Part shown: piece after piece, positions 47,767-56,413 of the stretch
Numbering within the stretch: position 1 is the stretch's first letter
How the letters are laid out: each line of letters begins with the position of its first letter
Source of the DNA: Adlercreutzia agrestimuris
GTDB taxonomy: Bacteria; Actinomycetota; Coriobacteriia; Coriobacteriales; Eggerthellaceae
Assembly (NCBI RefSeq): GCF_943193125.1
Contig: NZ_CALPCX010000003.1
Location: forward strand, 1-64,000
Length of the DNA stretch: 64,000 nt
Direction of reading: 5' to 3'
The notes under the pieces: generated by a model
What the model was told of the DNA's origin: nothing
Database searches by the model: none
The model's input: only the letters and a program-made list of their open reading frames with translations
Position numbers and translations under genes: made by a program

Positions 47767-47821
47767 GGATAGAGGTCTCCTGTATCTGAACCGCATGCCT
47801 GACGATTTGTGAACAAATGGC

Positions 47822-47851
47822 ATTATAGCATTGCTCATAGGCGAGCCTATG
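47822..47851. promoter_or_regulatory. DtxR/MntR-like palindrome between divergent genes, with minus-strand -10
   Basis: CATAGGC-GA-GCCTATG (47836-47851) is a near-perfect palindrome whose core TAGGCGAGCCTA resembles DtxR-family metalloregulator boxes (TTAGGTTAGSCTAACCTAA type). On the minus strand a TATAAT (47822-47827) lies beside it, facing the unknown membrane protein. The riboswitch of the terC gene starts about 15 nt on the other side. Binding by an MntR-like protein is inference. Confidence 0.55.
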
Positions 47852-47865
47852 TTAGCATGCTTACT

Positions 47866-47966
47866 GCCCGTGAGGGAGTAGCTGGCAAGCGTTTTGGCGT
47901 TTGCGGTACGTTCAACATCTTGGTGTTCATAGCACCTGGCGTATCTGAAATTGCGAGACTCACGGC
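47866..47966 (+). ncRNA. yybP-ykoY (manganese) riboswitch aptamer
   Basis: The closing stem P1 is CCGTGAG (47868-47874) with CTCACGG (47959-47965). Directly inside it is GGGAGTAGC, a hallmark of the yybP-ykoY motif, and the 3' side ends GCGAGACTCAC. Inner hairpins are GCAAGCG...CGTTTGC and one with GTTCAACATC...GTGTTCATAGC. The motif class binds Mn2+ and commonly precedes TerC-family transporter genes, as here. Confidence 0.8.
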
Positions 47967-48005
47967 GCACTGAAGTTGTAAGACTTGGTGCGCCGTGAGT
48001 TTTTT
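47959..48005 (+). terminator. Riboswitch-controlled intrinsic terminator
   Basis: CTCACGGCGCAC (47959-47970) pairs with GTGCGCCGTGAG (47988-47999), followed by TTTTTT (48000-48005). The 5' arm contains the P1 3' strand of the aptamer, so aptamer and terminator exclude each other. This predicts an ON switch with Mn2+. Confidence 0.88.
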
Positions 48006-48028
48006 AATGTACGAGCAAGGAGTATACC

Positions 48029-48886
48029 GTGGATTTTTCAATTTTCACTACACCGGAGGCATGGATTAGTCTGCTCACCCTTATCTTTCTTGAGATAGTG
48101 CTTGGTGTGGATAATCTGGTATTCATTTCAATTACCACCAATAGACTTCCTGTTGAAAAGCAACATATTGGTCGAAAACTAGGTCTTGCTGGCGCCTTAG
48201 TAATGCGTATTTTGTTCTTATGCTTTGCGTCTTATCTTGTGCATATGACCACGCCGCTCTTTACGATTGATTTAGGATTCTTCTCCCACGGTTTTTCTGT
48301 ACGCGATATCGTGATGCTTGCTGGTGGTGCTTATCTTATTTATAAAGGTATAGATGAGTTGCGCAGCGTCTTGAAACTGACTGAAATCAAGGCTGAGCAT
48401 TCTGAAGAACATAAGTCTCTTCACATGATTGCATTACCGCAGGCAGTCGGCACAATTATGGTTATGGATCTCGTGTTCTCAATTGACTCGGTGATCACAG
48501 CAGTAGGTTTAGCAAACCATCTTATCATCATGATCCTCGCGGTCATGATTGCAGTTATTCTGATGATGATCTTTATAGATCCAATCTCTGATTTCATTAA
48601 CGGACATCCTGAGATGAAGATATTGGCCTTGTGCTTCATCACAGTGATTGGTGTGCTTTTGCTTCTCGATTCTGCTGGCATTAATTCAGGTGTCGAAGTG
48701 CTTGATATGCATATGGAAAAACTCATGGTTTATTTCTCCATGGTGTTCGCCTTTGTGCTTGAGCTAATTCAAATGCGCTTCAATAGTAATCTGTCTGCAT
48801 ATGAGCAGGAGCGCAAAGAGCTCAACGACGCAATTAAAGAGAGCGTTGTTCAAGGTATCGAAGAAAAGAGTGACGAGAACCGCTAA
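48029..48886 (+). CDS. TerC-family membrane protein, probable Mn2+ exporter
   Basis: 285 residues with about seven membrane helices. Two family motifs carry the conserved acidic residues in membrane helices: FLEIVLGVDNLVFI near the N-terminus and MVMDLVFSIDSVITA in the middle. The C-terminal ~45 residues are polar and cytoplasmic. TerC relatives such as Alx of E. coli and YkoY of Bacillus are linked to manganese export or to metal loading of exoenzymes. Control by the preceding Mn2+-type riboswitch supports this role. The start is GTG 48029 after GCAAGGAG. Confidence 0.85.
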   Translation: MDFSIFTTPEAWISLLTLIFLEIVLGVDNLVFISITTNRLPVEKQHIGRKLGLAGALVMRILFLCFASYLVHMTTPLFTIDLGFFSHGFSVRDIVMLAGGAYLIYKGIDELRSVLKLTEIKAEHSEEHKSLHMIALPQAVGTIMVMDLVFSIDSVITAVGLANHLIIMILAVMIAVILMMIFIDPISDFINGHPEMKILALCFITVIGVLLLLDSAGINSGVEVLDMHMEKLMVYFSMVFAFVLELIQMRFNSNLSAYEQERKELNDAIKESVVQGIEEKSDENR

Positions 48887-48894
48887 AAAAGTTG

Positions 48895-48922
48895 TTGACC
48901 TAAGATTATGTTGTGTTAGACT
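48895..48922 (+). promoter_or_regulatory. Promoter of the tRNA-Val gene
   Basis: TTGACC (48895-48900), a 16-nt spacer and TAGACT (48917-48922) lie about 44 nt before the tRNA. Confidence 0.7.
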
Positions 48923-48965
48923 AGTTGTTCGCTGGCAGCATCAAATCTGCCAGTAACACGTAAGT

Positions 48966-49040
<75 letters not shown>

Positions 49041-49051
49041 TTGAATTTACT

Positions 49052-49090
49052 GACCAGTGACTTATGAGAGTCGCTGGTCTTTTCTTTTCT
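49052..49090 (+). terminator. Terminator after tRNA-Val
   Basis: GACCAGTGAC (49052-49061) pairs with GTCGCTGGTC (49070-49079) with one G-U pair, followed by TTTTCTTTTCT. Confidence 0.88.
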
Positions 49091-49142
49091 TGATAACAAT
49101 ACTTACTCAAGTTGTATTCGTGGTGAGGGCACGTAAAAGCTA

Positions 49143-50051
49143 TTACCGAGCGAAGAGATCATATCCTTCTTCTGAAACAATTAAACGTGCAGCTTCATGA
49201 TCAATGTAGGCGGTAAAAGGCGTAGTGAGTCGCGTAGGTTCTCCATCATATTGAATTTCAAGTGGTGGATCAGATTCAACATGTACCACTTGAGCGCGAA
49301 GTGTTTCAAGAGCGTCGCCTCGTTCTGGATAATCGCCTCCACGGTCTAAAAATCCTGCAATAATCGCCGGAATGAGCCCAAATGCATTTTGCGCTTTCAG
49401 TATCATGACGTCGAAATAGCCGTCGCAAGGTTCATTGGAGTGGGTAAGTGCGATATCAAATTGAATCTTTGAGAAATTGACGATAAGTACACCAACCCCT
49501 TCGCGCTCGATAGTTTTGCCATCAAGGGTGAGGGTAAATGTTGCTTTTTGGGGGAGCGCATTTGCGACTGCTGCCGAGAGATAAGCCATTGGACCCATGA
49601 TCCGTTTGTTCGGAGCGGCATCATGCATGATAGTGGCATCGTATCCAGCACCAGCCATAATGCCGAAACCATGGCGAAAACCATCTACTTCGATAATACC
49701 CAGATCAAAATTGAGTGTCTTTCCTTCACGTACCAAATGCGCCAAAGCATGAGGTTCATGGGGTTGTTCGAGGTTTAAAGTGAGAAGATTGGCAGTACCT
49801 GCTGGAAAAGGCAGAATGGGAATATTGGTGTGCGACAGTTGCGAACAGATGGTAGAAACAGTACCATCTCCGCCACTTGCTACTACCGCATCAAACTGAT
49901 GCGCATCTTTGAGTAAAGAGGCAATTTGGGTAGTGCCGTCAGTATTGCGAAGTACGACCTCGTCTCCGTCGCTTGAAAACGCGCGGATGAAATCGTATAT
50001 AGCACCTTCGCCGAAGCCGGAGGATAGGTTATTAATGACGAGCAGTTTCAC
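49143..50051 (-). CDS. Diacylglycerol/lipid kinase family protein (YegS/DagK-like)
   Basis: 302 residues. The kinase signature VVASGGDGTVSTIC and PFPAGTANLL near the N-terminus, then the beta-sandwich half with GIMAGAGYDATIM and the end IQYDGEPTRL, match the DAGK_cat family. Such enzymes phosphorylate lipid alcohols, in Gram-positive bacteria often diacylglycerol released when lipoteichoic acid is made. The substrate cannot be set from sequence. It is monocistronic and divergent from the RNase D gene. Confidence 0.88.
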   Translation of the reverse strand: MKLLVINNLSSGFGEGAIYDFIRAFSSDGDEVVLRNTDGTTQIASLLKDAHQFDAVVASGGDGTVSTICSQLSHTNIPILPFPAGTANLLTLNLEQPHEPHALAHLVREGKTLNFDLGIIEVDGFRHGFGIMAGAGYDATIMHDAAPNKRIMGPMAYLSAAVANALPQKATFTLTLDGKTIEREGVGVLIVNFSKIQFDIALTHSNEPCDGYFDVMILKAQNAFGLIPAIIAGFLDRGGDYPERGDALETLRAQVVHVESDPPLEIQYDGEPTRLTTPFTAYIDHEAARLIVSEEGYDLFAR

Positions 50052-50123
50052 AGATCACCTTTCGCTTGTTATGATTAAAATGGTACAACATATGTGAAGT
50101 AACACAAGACAAGGATTTGAGCG

Positions 50124-51269
50124 TTGTTTATTGTCAGTCAAGAGGAACTCGAAGCATTTTGTGGGAGAGCAAAGCAGTCTGCAGTATTAGCCATTGATAC
50201 TGAGTTTATGCGAGAAAAGACATATTATGCAAAATTGTGTCTTGTTCAAATGGCCACTGAGACAGAATCGGTTTTGATTGATCCGTTTGCTGTCGCCGAT
50301 TTGACCGTATTAGCAGATTTACTTACTGATAAGCATATCGTCAAGTTGTTTCACGCGGGAACACAAGACATTGAGATTCTCTACCGCGAAGTTGGTGTAT
50401 TACCTTCACCGGTATTTGATACCCAAATAGCTGCTGCGCTTTTGGGGCATACGCAGCAGATCGGATATGCGGCTTTGGTGCATTCGGTATGTGGAGTGAC
50501 AATCAAAAAGACTGATTCTTATACCGACTGGTCGCGACGACCGCTTTCTGAATCGCAAAAAGATTATGCGCTCAATGATGTGTTGTATTTAGGATCGCTT
50601 TATACCCAGATGAGCGAAGAATTGCGCGCAAAGGGACGGCTGCAATGGTTGACGAGTGATTTTGAAGCTCTCGTTGACCCAACCAAGTATGAAATTGACG
50701 AACGAGAACGCTTTCGAAGGCTTAAGCGTGTGTCATCTTTGTCTCGCAGGCAGCTGGCGGCAGCGCGTGAGGTTGCTGCATGGCGCGAGTTGCATGCACA
50801 GATGCGCGATATTCCACGGAAGTGGGTTATGACTGACGAGCAAGTTGTTGAGGCATGCAAACGCGAAGCACGCAGCATTGATGAGCTGTTTATGGTTCGG
50901 GGGCTTTCAGACAAGCTTTCTACTAAGGATGCTCGCGAGGTTGCAGCCCTTATGAAAGCCGCCTTAGATTCTGCTCCTTCAACATGGCCAGAACTGGACA
51001 AATGCGGTAAAAGTGAACCAAATGTTGATATGCAGATAGATCTTATGAGCGCGCTCGTGCGTGTGCGTGCAAAAGAAAACGACGTTGCATTTCAGACGCT
51101 TGCAAGCCATGCTGATCTCACGCGTATTGCTCGCGGGTATCGAAGCGGTATTGAGCTATTGCAAGGTTGGCGTGCTCAAATTGTTGGAGAAGAACTGATT
51201 GATCTGCTGGAAGGTCGCATCCAGCTCAGTATTGATGGGTCAACGCTTGTGGTTATGCGTTGTTCATGA
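50124..51269 (+). CDS. rnd: Ribonuclease D
   Basis: 381 residues. The DEDDy exonuclease core is present: AIDTEFMREKTYY (motif I), FHAGTQDIEIL (motif II) and SESQKDYALNDVLYL (motif III with Tyr). An HRDC domain covers about 215-290 (REVAAWRELHAQMRDIPRKW), with a second helical domain after it. It trims 3' ends of tRNA and other small RNAs. The start is TTG 50124, supported by AAGGAT 8 nt upstream; no ATG or GTG fits better. Confidence 0.92.
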   Translation: MFIVSQEELEAFCGRAKQSAVLAIDTEFMREKTYYAKLCLVQMATETESVLIDPFAVADLTVLADLLTDKHIVKLFHAGTQDIEILYREVGVLPSPVFDTQIAAALLGHTQQIGYAALVHSVCGVTIKKTDSYTDWSRRPLSESQKDYALNDVLYLGSLYTQMSEELRAKGRLQWLTSDFEALVDPTKYEIDERERFRRLKRVSSLSRRQLAAAREVAAWRELHAQMRDIPRKWVMTDEQVVEACKREARSIDELFMVRGLSDKLSTKDAREVAALMKAALDSAPSTWPELDKCGKSEPNVDMQIDLMSALVRVRAKENDVAFQTLASHADLTRIARGYRSGIELLQGWRAQIVGEELIDLLEGRIQLSIDGSTLVVMRCS

Positions 51270-51331
51270 TTAAGAGTTACGGAAGTTTTACGTACCTTAG
51301 TTTGGGTGTAAGGCGAAGCCTTTGTCGTCGA

Positions 51332-51413
51332 TATAATGGTAAAGAAAAAACGAGTCATACGTCGTGTAGTTAAAAACTTGCGCACGTATGATGCGATATA
51401 AGGAGCATAACGT
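51332..51413 (+). promoter_or_regulatory. Leader of the zinc peptidase gene
   Basis: TATAAT (51332-51337) is a good -10 without a clear -35. The leader holds CATACGT...ACGTATG arms (about 51356-51391) and ends with AAGGAG before ATG 51414. Confidence 0.45.
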
Positions 51414-52079
51414 ATGAGTTTAGAATATGTATTAATGGTCATTGTTCCCACGCTCATAATTGGAATGGGAGCGCAAGCGTATGTGACTTCTCAACTTAAA
51501 AAGTATTCAAAAGTACCTATTTCAACAGGTATGACAGGTGCTGAATGTGCGCGTGGCATGCTTGCTTATTACAATATTCAAGGAGTTGAAGTAAGGCCAG
51601 GAGGTCCAGGTCAAGACTTTTTTGACCCGCGAACAAATACGGTAACGCTTTCTCCTGAGGCATATAACGGTCGTTCGGTTACTGCTACTGCAACAGCTTG
51701 TCATGAAGTTGGCCATGCATATCAGTACGCCGAGGATTACAAGCCTATGAAGATTCGCGGTTCATTGGTGCCTGTGGTAAACATTGCTTCAAATGCTTGG
51801 ATTTTTATCCTGCTTTTGGGTGTCGTCATGCATATTGCTGGTTTCTATGATCTTGCCATTATTCTTTATGCGCTCGTGGTGCTCTTTCAGGTGGTTACCC
51901 TTCCGGTGGAATTTAATGCTTCGCGTCGTGCTATGACTTATATGGCATCTACGGGACTTCCACAGTCAGAGCAAGTTGGCTCATACAATGTCTTGCGTGC
52001 ATGTGCGCTCACCTATGTGGCTGCAGCACTTGCTTCTGCGCTGCAGCTCTTGTGGCTTTTTGGTCAGCGTAATGACTAG
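51414..52079 (+). CDS. YugP-like membrane zinc metallopeptidase
   Basis: 221 residues of the Zn_peptidase_2 family. An N-terminal helix anchors it. The zinc motif is ATACHEVGHAYQYA, with EFNASRRAMTYM giving the third ligand region. Two more membrane helices follow (about 120-165) and a last one near the C-terminus. The natural substrate is not known for this family. The xseA ATG overlaps its stop by 8 nt, an unusual pairing of an envelope peptidase with DNA-repair genes. Confidence 0.88.
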   Translation: MSLEYVLMVIVPTLIIGMGAQAYVTSQLKKYSKVPISTGMTGAECARGMLAYYNIQGVEVRPGGPGQDFFDPRTNTVTLSPEAYNGRSVTATATACHEVGHAYQYAEDYKPMKIRGSLVPVVNIASNAWIFILLLGVVMHIAGFYDLAIILYALVVLFQVVTLPVEFNASRRAMTYMASTGLPQSEQVGSYNVLRACALTYVAAALASALQLLWLFGQRND

Positions 52080-53517
52080 TTTTGAGCAAGCAGACAGTGC
52101 GCCGCTCAGCGTTTCTGCAGCTATGGCGCGCGCTAAAGGCGCACTTGAGCAAGTTACTATAAAGCTGGTAGGAGAGGTTTCGGAGCTTTCCATTAAGCCA
52201 GGATATAAAGCGGCTTACTTTACTGTCAAAGATCAAAGCGCAGCTTTGCCTTGTATGATGTGGAATAACCGCTATGTTGCATCGGGTATTCAGCTTACAG
52301 TTGGTCAGCTTGTTGAGTTGACAGGGCGTTTTACCTTGTATGCAGCAAAAGGACGTATGAATTTTGACGTCTTTTCTATTACGCTTGCTGGCGAAGGCGA
52401 CTTGCGTTTGAAGGTTGCAAACCTGGCTAAAAAGCTTGAAGCGGAAGGGTTGATGGATCCAGCACGCAAGCGTCCCTTGCCGCTCTTTCCTGATGTAGTG
52501 GGCGTTGTTACTTCTCCGCGTGGTTCGGTTATTCATGACATCTTGCGCACCATGCGATTGCATTTTCCCTTAACGCGTATTGTGTTTGCCGGAGTGCCGG
52601 TTGAGGGTGCGCAAGCAGCACAAGCCATGGTATCGGGTATGAATTGTGTTGTGAATGCAGGCGCTGAGCTGGTTATTTTAGGTCGCGGAGGCGGCTCGTT
52701 TGAGGATTATATGCCTTTCAACGATGAGCAACTCGCGCGCGCAATTGCAGCATGTCCTGTTCCGGTGGTTACGGGAATAGGACACGAGCCTGACAACACC
52801 ATAGCTGACATGGTTTCAGATTTGCGTGCATCCACGCCAACTGCAGCTGCAGGAGCAGTTATTCCTGCTAAAGAGAGAGTGCAAGAGATTTTTGCAACGC
52901 GCGAAGCGTCGTTGGTGGCCGCAATACAAAGAAAGCTTGATCGTGCTGCGTTGCAACTTGAGCGCTATGCAGACCGCACTTTGTTTACTGACGCGCAAGC
53001 TCTCTTTGCGAATCAAGCACAAACGCTTGATTATGCAAGTGACAGATTAATGCGTGCTATTCCCGACAACCTTGCAAGAGATGCTCAACAGCTCAATCAT
53101 ATTACCTCACGTCTGGTTCGGCTTATGCCTGATCAAGTTAATCGTTTTTCTCAGCCAGTAGCGCGAGCTAATGAGCTATTAAGCTACGCCCTTGGGCACG
53201 CCACGAGTGCACCACAAACACAACTTGATCGCTATTGCGAACGATTGACTTTGCGCGCTACATCGCTTTTAACTCCTTTTGATCAGCGGTTATCGCTGGG
53301 GGCATCGCGCTTGCATGATTTATCTCCGTTGACAATTTTAAGTAGAGGGTATGCTGTAGCACGAACAGAAACGGGGCAAGTCGTTAAGGATGTAGATCAG
53401 GTGGCAGTGGGGCAAGCAATACGCGTCACGCTGACTAATGGCGAACTTGATTGCAACGTAATGGATATAGCGCATATAGACACAGACATAACAATATTGG
53501 AGGATCACAATGAGTGA
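52072..53517 (+). CDS. xseA: Exodeoxyribonuclease VII large subunit
   Basis: 481 residues. The N-terminal OB domain (ITLKGEVSE-like IKLVGEVSELSIKPG, AAYFTVKDQSAALPCMMW) binds single-stranded DNA. The catalytic part has VTSPRGSVIHDIL, ILGRGGGSFEDYMPFND and VVTGIGHEPDNTIAD. A long coiled-coil region (about 290-430) precedes the C-terminal ILSRGYAVARTETGQVV. ATG 52072 starts inside the peptidase stop. XseB follows with an 8-nt overlap. Confidence 0.96.
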   Translation: MTSFEQADSAPLSVSAAMARAKGALEQVTIKLVGEVSELSIKPGYKAAYFTVKDQSAALPCMMWNNRYVASGIQLTVGQLVELTGRFTLYAAKGRMNFDVFSITLAGEGDLRLKVANLAKKLEAEGLMDPARKRPLPLFPDVVGVVTSPRGSVIHDILRTMRLHFPLTRIVFAGVPVEGAQAAQAMVSGMNCVVNAGAELVILGRGGGSFEDYMPFNDEQLARAIAACPVPVVTGIGHEPDNTIADMVSDLRASTPTAAAGAVIPAKERVQEIFATREASLVAAIQRKLDRAALQLERYADRTLFTDAQALFANQAQTLDYASDRLMRAIPDNLARDAQQLNHITSRLVRLMPDQVNRFSQPVARANELLSYALGHATSAPQTQLDRYCERLTLRATSLLTPFDQRLSLGASRLHDLSPLTILSRGYAVARTETGQVVKDVDQVAVGQAIRVTLTNGELDCNVMDIAHIDTDITILEDHNE

Positions 53518-53764
53518 ATCACAATTCGCACCAGTTGATACTATGACGTTTCGTCAGGCAATGGCGGAATTGGATACCATTATGACAACGCTTGAATCAA
53601 ACACACTTGAACTTGAGGATAGCCTTCGAGCATATGAGCGTGGAGTTGAGCTTCTTCGTGCATTAAAAGGAAGACTATCTGATGCGCAACAAAAAGTAGA
53701 TGTGCTCATGGGAGAGCTTGTCGAAGAACCTTCTGACGAAGAGCGTGACACAACGTTGTCTTAA
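53510..53764 (+). CDS. xseB: Exodeoxyribonuclease VII small subunit
   Basis: 84 residues, a short helical hairpin with MTFRQAMAELDTIMTTLESN and LEDSLRAYERGVELLR, the XseB signature. Several copies bind each XseA. GGAGGATCACA lies before the ATG, which overlaps the xseA stop region. Confidence 0.95.
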   Translation: MSESQFAPVDTMTFRQAMAELDTIMTTLESNTLELEDSLRAYERGVELLRALKGRLSDAQQKVDVLMGELVEEPSDEERDTTLS

Positions 53765-53821
53765 TCAAAAGAGAGCTTAGTTGCTGCTTGTGCCTTCTAC
53801 CGATTGGTCTTGTAACTTGTT

Positions 53822-53861
53822 TTCGGCGAGCGGAGCGCCGCTTGCCGAACGTCGTCTTTTT
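53822..53861 (+). terminator. Hairpin after xseB
   Basis: TTCGGCGAGCG (53822-53832) pairs with CGCTTGCCGAA (53839-53849) with one G-U pair. A T-run (TCTTTTT) comes only 5 nt later, so it may be a weak terminator. Confidence 0.6.
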
Positions 53862-53930
53862 ACGAGATAACAAGCACAATTCAGTGCCTACACTATAGGA
53901 ATAAAACGCGTTACTCTAGGAGGTAGGCCG

Positions 53931-55151
53931 TTGAACGTCTTGGTAATTAATGCAGGTTCATCTTCACTGAAGTATCAGTTATTAAATGTTGAAACCCAAA
54001 CGCTTCTAGCAAAAGGCATTTGCGAACGCGTTGGTTCTGAAGAGGCTTTCCATAAGCATGGCCTTGATAAAAATGAGCAGGTTATTGATGCCAAGATGGC
54101 TGATCATGATGATGCAATGGCGCTTGTTTTAGAAGCGCTTACATCAGGTCCTACCAAAGCTATTGATTCGCTTGATGAGATTGACGCTGTTGGACATCGC
54201 ATCGTTCAAGGCGGTAAGTATTTTGATAAATCCGTGCTTATTGATGATGAAGTAATTGAGCGTATTGGTGAGCTTGCTGAACTAGCACCACTTCACAATG
54301 GAGCAGCCCTCATGGGTATCCATGCTTGTCAAAAGCATATGCCGGGTGTACCCATGGTTGCGGTTTTTGACACATCGTTTTTCCAGACGTTGCCACCAAA
54401 GGCATATATGTATCCGCTCCCTTATGAGCTTTATGAGAAATATGCAATTCGTAAATATGGCGCCCATGGAACGTCGCATCGCTATATTTCAGAGCGTGCT
54501 GCGGTTGTGCTTGATGAACCCCTTGATGACCTTAAATTAATTACCTGCCACCTGGGCAATGGTTGCTCCATGTCTGCTATCGATCATGGTGTTGCTGTGG
54601 ACACTTCAATGGGGTTGACGCCGCTTGATGGTCTTATGATGGGTACTCGCTGTGGTGCAGTTGATCCGGCTATCGTACCTTTTATTATGGAACACGAGAA
54701 TTTAAACGCCCAAGAAGTAAACGATCTTATGAATAAGCAATCAGGCTTGCTGGGTATCTCGGGAATTTCAAATGATCTTCGCTCGGTTCGCGAAGCCTCA
54801 GAACAAGGCAATGAGCGCGCTCAGCTTGCATACGACATGTATTCAAATTCAGTCAAGAAATACATCGGACAATACATTGCTGTTATGGGTGGCGTTGATG
54901 CCATTGTTCTAACTGCCGGCGTAGGCGAAAACTGCGAGAAAATGCGCCGTATGATCTTTAGCGGTTTACAACCGCTTGGTATTAAGCTTGATCTTGAGAA
55001 AAACAAAGGCCGCGGAGGAGAGCGAGTTATTTCATCTGATGATTCCGTGGTTCAGATTGTCATTATTCCTACCGATGAAGAATATATGATTGCGCGCGAT
55101 ACCTATGAGATTGTTCATGAGCGCATAAATGAGCCGCTCATTGAGGACTAA
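53931..55151 (+). CDS. ackA: Acetate kinase
   Basis: 406 residues. Motifs NAGSSSLKYQL, VGHRIVQGG, FDTSFFQTLPP, YGAHGTSHRYIS, CHLGNGCSM and TAGVGENCEKMRRMI are intact. It makes ATP and acetate from acetyl phosphate, the energy-yielding end of fermentation. The start is TTG 53931, decided by a very strong Shine-Dalgarno TAGGAGG 6 nt upstream. The partner pta lies downstream but on the opposite strand, so the two are not one operon, unlike in E. coli. Confidence 0.97.
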   Translation: MNVLVINAGSSSLKYQLLNVETQTLLAKGICERVGSEEAFHKHGLDKNEQVIDAKMADHDDAMALVLEALTSGPTKAIDSLDEIDAVGHRIVQGGKYFDKSVLIDDEVIERIGELAELAPLHNGAALMGIHACQKHMPGVPMVAVFDTSFFQTLPPKAYMYPLPYELYEKYAIRKYGAHGTSHRYISERAAVVLDEPLDDLKLITCHLGNGCSMSAIDHGVAVDTSMGLTPLDGLMMGTRCGAVDPAIVPFIMEHENLNAQEVNDLMNKQSGLLGISGISNDLRSVREASEQGNERAQLAYDMYSNSVKKYIGQYIAVMGGVDAIVLTAGVGENCEKMRRMIFSGLQPLGIKLDLEKNKGRGGERVISSDDSVVQIVIIPTDEEYMIARDTYEIVHERINEPLIED

Positions 55152-55185
55152 ATATTAGTTGAGAGTGAAGCGATAGTTTTATCTG

Positions 55186-55240
55186 CAATCAGTGTTTGAT
55201 TGTGTGGCGACATTTCAGGATATGAAATGTCGCCACATTT
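55186..55240. terminator. Terminator hairpins between convergent ackA and pta
   Basis: A 15-bp perfect stem TGTGGCGACATTTCA (55203-55217)/TGAAATGTCGCCACA (55223-55237) is followed by TTTG on the plus strand. A smaller stem CAATCA/TGATTG (55186-55202) precedes it. It likely works for both genes. Confidence 0.75.
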
Positions 55241-55254
55241 GTTATTGCACAGGA

Positions 55255-56244
55255 TTAGTGTTGAGCTTGTACGGCAGTGATGGCAACAACGCCGACGATG
55301 TCTTCAGCAGAACAACCACGAGAAAGATCGTTAACTGGTGCGGCAATGCCTTGCAAAATAGGGCCAAATGCTTCAGCTTTAGCCAGACGTTGAACAAGTT
55401 TATAGCCGATGTTTCCGGCGTCAATATCGGGGAACACCAAGACATTTGCTTTACCTGCAACAGCTGAATCAGGTGCTTTTGCGCTTCCAATTTCGGGGAT
55501 AATTGCGGCATCTAATTGAAGTTCGCCGTCAATAGCCATATCGGGTGCAAGTTCTTTAACAATACGAGTTGCTTCAACGACTTTGTTGGAATCGTCATTT
55601 TTAGCAGAGCCATACGTTGAGTGAGAGAGCATTGCAACAACTGGTTCTGCATCATCAATGAGAGAATTCCAAGCGTTTTGAGCATTGAGAGCGATTTGAG
55701 CAAGTCTCTCAGCATCAGGCTGAACTTCAAGACCGCAATCGCTAAACAAAAACGTGCCATGATGACCAAGATCACAGTCTGGCACATTCATGATAAAGAA
55801 GGAGCTAACCATTTGGGCATCAGGCGAAGTCTTGAGAATCTGCAGAGCTGGACGAAGCACATCGCCTGTAGAGTGGCATGCGCCAGATACTAAGCCATCT
55901 GCCATGCCCATTTTGACAAGCATCATGCCAAAATAAAGCTCGTTGTCCATAAGTTCAGTTGCTTGTTCAAGTGTCATGCCTTTTTTTGCGCGAAGCTCAG
56001 CGAGCTTTTCAGCGAAGGCACCACGTTCATCTGCGGTTTTGTTGTCAATGAGACGTGCACCGTCAAGGCAATAACCACTGCTTTGCATATCATCAACATT
56101 GCCAAGGATAATTAAATCCGCAATGTTGTTTGCCAGAATTTGCTCCGCAGCGGCTAAGGTGCGCTCATCGTTACCTTCGGGAAGAACAATGGTTTTGGTG
56201 TCGGCTTTGGCTCGGGTGAGCATGTCATTTAGAAAAGAACTCAT
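55255..56244 (-). CDS. pta: Phosphate acetyltransferase
   Basis: 329 residues, the short Pta without the N-terminal regulatory domains of enteric bacteria. Family motifs KTIVLPEGNDERTL, MADGLVSGACHST, SFFIMNVPD, MLSHSTYGSA and ANVLVFPDIDAGNIGYKLVQR are seen. It converts acetyl-CoA to acetyl phosphate, which AckA then uses for ATP. AAAGAAAGGCAAG precedes ATG 56244. It is convergent with ackA and divergent from glf. Confidence 0.96.
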   Translation of the reverse strand: MSSFLNDMLTRAKADTKTIVLPEGNDERTLAAAEQILANNIADLIILGNVDDMQSSGYCLDGARLIDNKTADERGAFAEKLAELRAKKGMTLEQATELMDNELYFGMMLVKMGMADGLVSGACHSTGDVLRPALQILKTSPDAQMVSSFFIMNVPDCDLGHHGTFLFSDCGLEVQPDAERLAQIALNAQNAWNSLIDDAEPVVAMLSHSTYGSAKNDDSNKVVEATRIVKELAPDMAIDGELQLDAAIIPEIGSAKAPDSAVAGKANVLVFPDIDAGNIGYKLVQRLAKAEAFGPILQGIAAPVNDLSRGCSAEDIVGVVAITAVQAQH

Positions 56245-56413
56245 CGGCTTGCCTTTCTTTTTGCGCGATTAGTTATCTACTTTGTATGATAATTCACATA
56301 CTTACTGCTAACACCCGATAAAATAGCAGTCGGCGCTATGAGGCAGGCAATTTGTGTATGCCTAAAACGCTTCAAGAGATGGATGAGGACGTGATGAGAA
56401 AGGGTGGCCCTTC

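Noticed and set aside
47868..47999. Plain terminator for an upstream plus-strand gene
   Set aside because: There is no plus-strand gene upstream. The paired P1 and terminator arms, with GGGAGTAGC inside, fit a riboswitch in front of terC.
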